64,000 bases of DNA from positions 54,573,738 to 54,637,737 of the forward strand of contig CM054115.1 of the NCBI GenBank assembly GCA_028673005.1. The letters run 5' to 3'. Shown here in pieces: positions 60,790 through 64,000 of the stretch; positions within the stretch are counted from its first letter, which is position 1; each line of letters starts with the position of its first letter. Position numbers and translations under genes: made by a program. Origin of the DNA: Tanypteryx hageni (taxonomy: Eukaryota; Arthropoda; Insecta; Odonata; Petaluridae). A model generated the notes under the pieces. That model was given only the letters and a program-made list of their open reading frames with translations, was not told the origin of the DNA and ran no database searches.

Positions 60790-61340
60790 ATATATAGGAG
60801 GATACTAATGTTTAGGCACTTCCGGAAAAGCGGCAGACTCGAAATTTTTTTGTCAATAGGATTATGTGCAAAACCGACTAGAAAAATCTTGAAAAACTAC
60901 AACAATGCGGCCGCTAAAAATTCGCAATTGTTTATAAAAAATTTCAAGGTTTATGTATTTTCGAATGTGCTACGGAGCTGAAATTTTTTAGAGGTAGGAT
61001 TTGTAAAAAAAAAACGAAATAGGGATTATAGAAATTTTTATATTTTAATTTGTGTTGCCGTTAAAAAGTCTTCAAGTTTAAACAAATAGATAACTGTTTA
61101 GGTACTACGGAATGAGCTAGGATGCTGAAATTTTCAAGTTATATACAGAGTAGTGCATTTGCACAAATAAACATTTGAATCTCTCCATAAATATATTGCG
61201 GCGGCCGTTAAAAATGTTTAAAATTTAAACAATTAGAAAAATATTATTTCACTTCGAGGATTGCTACAAAATAAAAATTTGGCAGAAATGCGTAGCATTA
61301 GTACCTCATAATGGAGAAAGTATAAAATTCTTAAAATTGC
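60790..61340. repeat. Degenerate tandem array with 147-bp spacing
   Basis: GCCGCTAAAAA at 60910, GCCGTTAAAAA at 61057 and GCCGTTAAAAA at 61204 are spaced exactly 147 bp twice. GAGCTGAAATTTTTTAGAG and GATGCTGAAATTTTCAAG recur in register. The period equals that of the array at 29.6-30.4 kb, and the unit has similar landmarks (a GC-rich core followed by A-rich sequence, and a TGAAATTT block). Confidence 0.8.
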
Positions 61341-63150
61341 AAAGTTTGGGGATTGTTTTAATCTATTAGTTTTACATGAGGGAAAAACGAAAATCGCTGC
61401 GGAGGTGAAATCTTTAGAATTAAAAAAATATTAGTAATGATGAAATATCTGTCTGAAAAATGAATGTTTTTTCAAGGTGAGATGAAATGCTTGCAGAATG
61501 CAAGCACCAACTACTTGTATTAAATATATTGAAAGATAGACGATGAGAAGTAGCGCGTTGCCCCTATAAAAAAAATTGGGACAGAGTGAATTAAAAATGG
61601 CGGGCGGCCTCACCGTTTGCGCTTGTACACACGTCAATCCGAAGGGAAATAAAAAGAGCCGCGATCGGTCGAGAGGCGAAGAACTGCCTTGGCCGCTGCG
61701 TGCTCGCTCGCATTACGCTCCTTCGTCGGGCTTCCCTGCTCTCCTCTCCCCCTCCTCCCTCTTCCTCGCATTTTTTTCCTCCTCCCCCAATGGGAGGAGA
61801 GAGAGAGAAAAAAAATAAGGAAAACTCATTAACCCCGTGATTTTCGTCTCGCTCGCTTCCACGTGCGCTCTCCGGAAAAAACAATCTTTTCGAAGCGAAA
61901 AAAATACGAGAAAAAGGACTCGGTGAAGTTTTGCAGCCTTCTGAGATTTTTCGACGTTTGTCGTTTAAACGAGTTCTTTTTTAAAATAGTATTTCTTTTT
62001 TGAAAATCTTCCTCGGATTCTATCTCCGTTTCATTGAATTGCAAAAATGACGTGCATGCCGTATTTAAAAAAAAAATGGTAGGTCGTTTTCTTTTTCGAA
62101 TTTTCCTCCAAGGATCTCCGTCTGCCCATCACTTCCTTTGCTACCCTCTTATTACTTTCTCAAACGTGTCGGGTTGATGTGTAAACGACCGTCAGACTAT
62201 CGTCCCTGCGCGCACACACGCACAACCGCACGCCTACACCTACACGCGCGCATAAAATATAAGTACACATACACTTCCATCTCTGAGGCGTATGTTATAT
62301 AACTTCGTGCAAAGATTACATCGAATTATTTTATTTGCTCTACTTTTGTGGCTTTCTTCCGTTTTCGTCTAACACTGCGACGGTGGACTAATAGAAGATT
62401 TACCGTGAACCGGTCGACAAAATATTTTCACCATATTGCATCTCCCATCGAACAAAAAAAACAAGTAAACGTTTAGTTCAAACTAGGCGAACCGTTTTTT
62501 GTTATTTTTGTTCTAAATCATTGAAAGAGGTGCTCAATTGTTCGCAGAGTATTAAAAAGTCATTACGCGTCGCGAAAGGCAACGAGCGACACGTTTTTTG
62601 TTTGTTCGCGAAATTTCCCTCGGTTCGAACGTCCTTGGTGTTCGCATCGCAAGAGGAGCGGGAAATATCGGGTTCCACTGCGAAATGAGGTCACAGCTTC
62701 GAATCTCGCCTCCGTCCGCACTCTCCTTCTCCTATCGCCTCGCTTCACATTGCACGCCTACATCAATCAATAGCTCACGTTCTCCAGAACAGGCGATATA
62801 AAATTCAGGACATGCATGTATTTATGCGTGAGTTTGTGCGTAAGAATTTATTTTAAATCCCACTTAAAACATCAGCTAATGGTAGGATTTTTTCACCTCG
62901 TAAAAAGTTTCTTTTCAAAATCTAATCCTAATTAGCGTTTAATTTTATTGGCCAACAGAAATAAGACGTGTTTTATAATGCCCAAGTTTTAATAATGTGA
63001 ACTTCATTTATATTCGAGGAACTCGAATTTATACCTAATGTACCTGACTGCATAGTATTATTCTGCCAGCCTTACCACATAAATTTCTTGCATATGTATT
63101 CGTATATTTTCCAGTAGAAGATGTGTGTACGATATTTTTCGAATACACTC
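61341..63150. other. No gene seen; GC-richer 61.6-62.8 kb
   Basis: From about 61590 the sequence becomes promoter-like (CG-rich, CT block at 61740-61790, T/A-runs). An ATG in good context (AAAATGGCG, 61606) opens a 70-codon frame with no known domain. (CA)n-like sequence lies at about 62210-62270. No exon is supported. Confidence 0.4.
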
Positions 63151-63494
63151 ATATTTAGCGCCACCGTTTATCCATTACTGGCATTTGCGCTAAAGCGAGG
63201 ATGCCGGTAAATCGAGGTATTTGCTTGCTTGATGTAATCATAAAGTGGAATTTCTGTTCACAAGGATTCATGAGCGTTAGGCGGGGGTGGCACTATATGG
63301 GGGCGGGGGGCGCTAAGTCGGAGTCTGACTGTGCGTGGATGCATCATTCTTTTATCACATTACAAGAAAAAATTTCTAAATTTAACTCTTCGAAATTTAC
63401 GTACAGCCCGATCAGTCATTTGAAAGTTGTGTGTAGTGTGACCCGCACAATTGTATATAAAGCCACGTGTGGCCATTTCAGTAAAGGTTTTGAT
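63151..63494. repeat. Dispersed repeat family B, copy 2 (inverted relative to copy 1)
   Basis: The reverse complement aligns along its length with 21850-22163, sharing blocks such as GACTGATCGGGCTGT, GTAAATTTCGAAGAGTTA, TACCTCGATTTACCG and GGTGGCGCTAAAT. This copy is about 30 bp longer, with extra sequence between the TTAGCGCC block and the ATTACAT block. A 104-codon + frame (63201-63515) runs through it, but copy 1 does not conserve it. Confidence 0.85.
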
Positions 63495-63936
63495 AACCAC
63501 TCGTCTAAGTTGTAATAGATTTATGAGTGCAAAAGCCTACGTTGACGTTTTACAGGATGCGTATCCTGTTAATCATAACGCGATGTTGAATGTTGTCCAC
63601 ATTTGATGAGGTCACATGCATTCATATTTCAAATAAATTCGAATAACTTGAGAACGGCAGCATCAATTTTTAGGATTCTTTCAGTTTTGATTAGATTGAC
63701 ACCACATTACGTTTTTGACCATTCGCAATGCAAAACAAAGGCTCGAATTTGATTCCACGGGTTTAATATGTTATCGGCAGGAATCTGAAGTGCAGAACTA
63801 TGCTTTTTAACATTTATGAATACTATCTTATAAATGAGACTTTGAGGCAAGATTTTCAATATTTTTCACAGAAAATAATGAAAAAATTCTTATCCTCGAA
63901 TCTGCAATCTAATTTGTATTTTTTTGAGTTAATGTT

Positions 63937-63941
<5 letters not shown>
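63495..63941. other. No gene seen
   Basis: AT-rich, no features. Confidence 0.6.

Positions 63942-63987
<46 letters not shown>
63942..63987. repeat. (TA)n microsatellite
   Basis: A pure TA run of about 46 bp at the window's right edge. Confidence 0.95.
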
Positions 63988-63988
<1 letters not shown>

Positions 63989-64000
63989 CAGCTTATGGAA

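Noticed and set aside
63201..63515. 104-codon + frame
   Set aside because: Lies within dispersed repeat B, and the other copy does not keep the frame open.
1..64000. CRISPR arrays, prokaryotic operons, phage or plasmid functions
   Set aside because: No regularly spaced direct repeats with unique spacers, no ribosome-binding-site-led gene runs, and clear eukaryotic transposons and splice signals throughout.

Overview
The window looks like non-coding DNA from an arthropod nuclear genome, probably an insect. It is moderately AT-rich, full of microsatellites and short dispersed repeats, and has no compact gene array, operon or Shine-Dalgarno logic. Transposon remnants of eukaryotic type (hAT, THAP-domain, LINE, tRNA-derived SINE) and GT-AG splice signals support this. 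I cannot name the species.

Only one stretch looks like a cellular protein-coding exon: 15371-16391 on the + strand. It is GC-rich, begins at an ATG and ends at a strong GTGAGTAC splice donor. It encodes a charged N-terminal region, a Leu-rich hydrophobic segment with a signal-peptide-like end, an NTS glycosylation sequon, basic clusters and a Pro/Ala-rich end. It is best read as the first coding exon of a secreted or type II membrane protein of unknown identity. The 6 kb upstream (about 9160-15370) has the texture of a very long 5' leader and promoter region. If the gene model is right, the remaining 47 kb is its first intron or intergenic DNA.

1-9 kb holds nested or neighbouring transposon remnants. 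These are a 2.2 kb inverted-repeat element (2768-4960) with a broken THAP-domain gene on + and a broken second gene on -, a LINE reverse-transcriptase tail (5300-5736, -), and an internally deleted hAT element (5938-7152) with a perfect 8-bp target duplication and a decayed transposase.

17-30 kb carries a 302-bp hAT-type MITE (17687-17988), two dispersed repeat families near 21.7-22.2 kb, a tRNA-derived SINE head (23.7 kb, -), a possible MITE (27.8 kb) and a degenerate array of about 147 bp units (29.6-30.4 kb). 38.5 kb has a 115-bp-arm palindrome made of SINE sequence, and 42 kb has a 283-bp hAT-type MITE. 59.1-59.4 kb is a retroposon with a GAAT tail and near-identical target duplications. 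60.8-61.3 kb is a second array with 147-bp spacing, and 63.2-63.5 kb is an inverted copy of the 22 kb repeat.

Long homopurine or homopyrimidine tracts (for example 8.5-9.15, 31.7-32.5, 39.3-40.1, 46.3-47.9, 50.5-51.3 and 54.9-56.35 kb) make up a striking share of the window. They generate most of the long but meaningless Ser/Leu/Pro or Arg/Glu open frames. Nothing in the window works as a multi-gene pathway.
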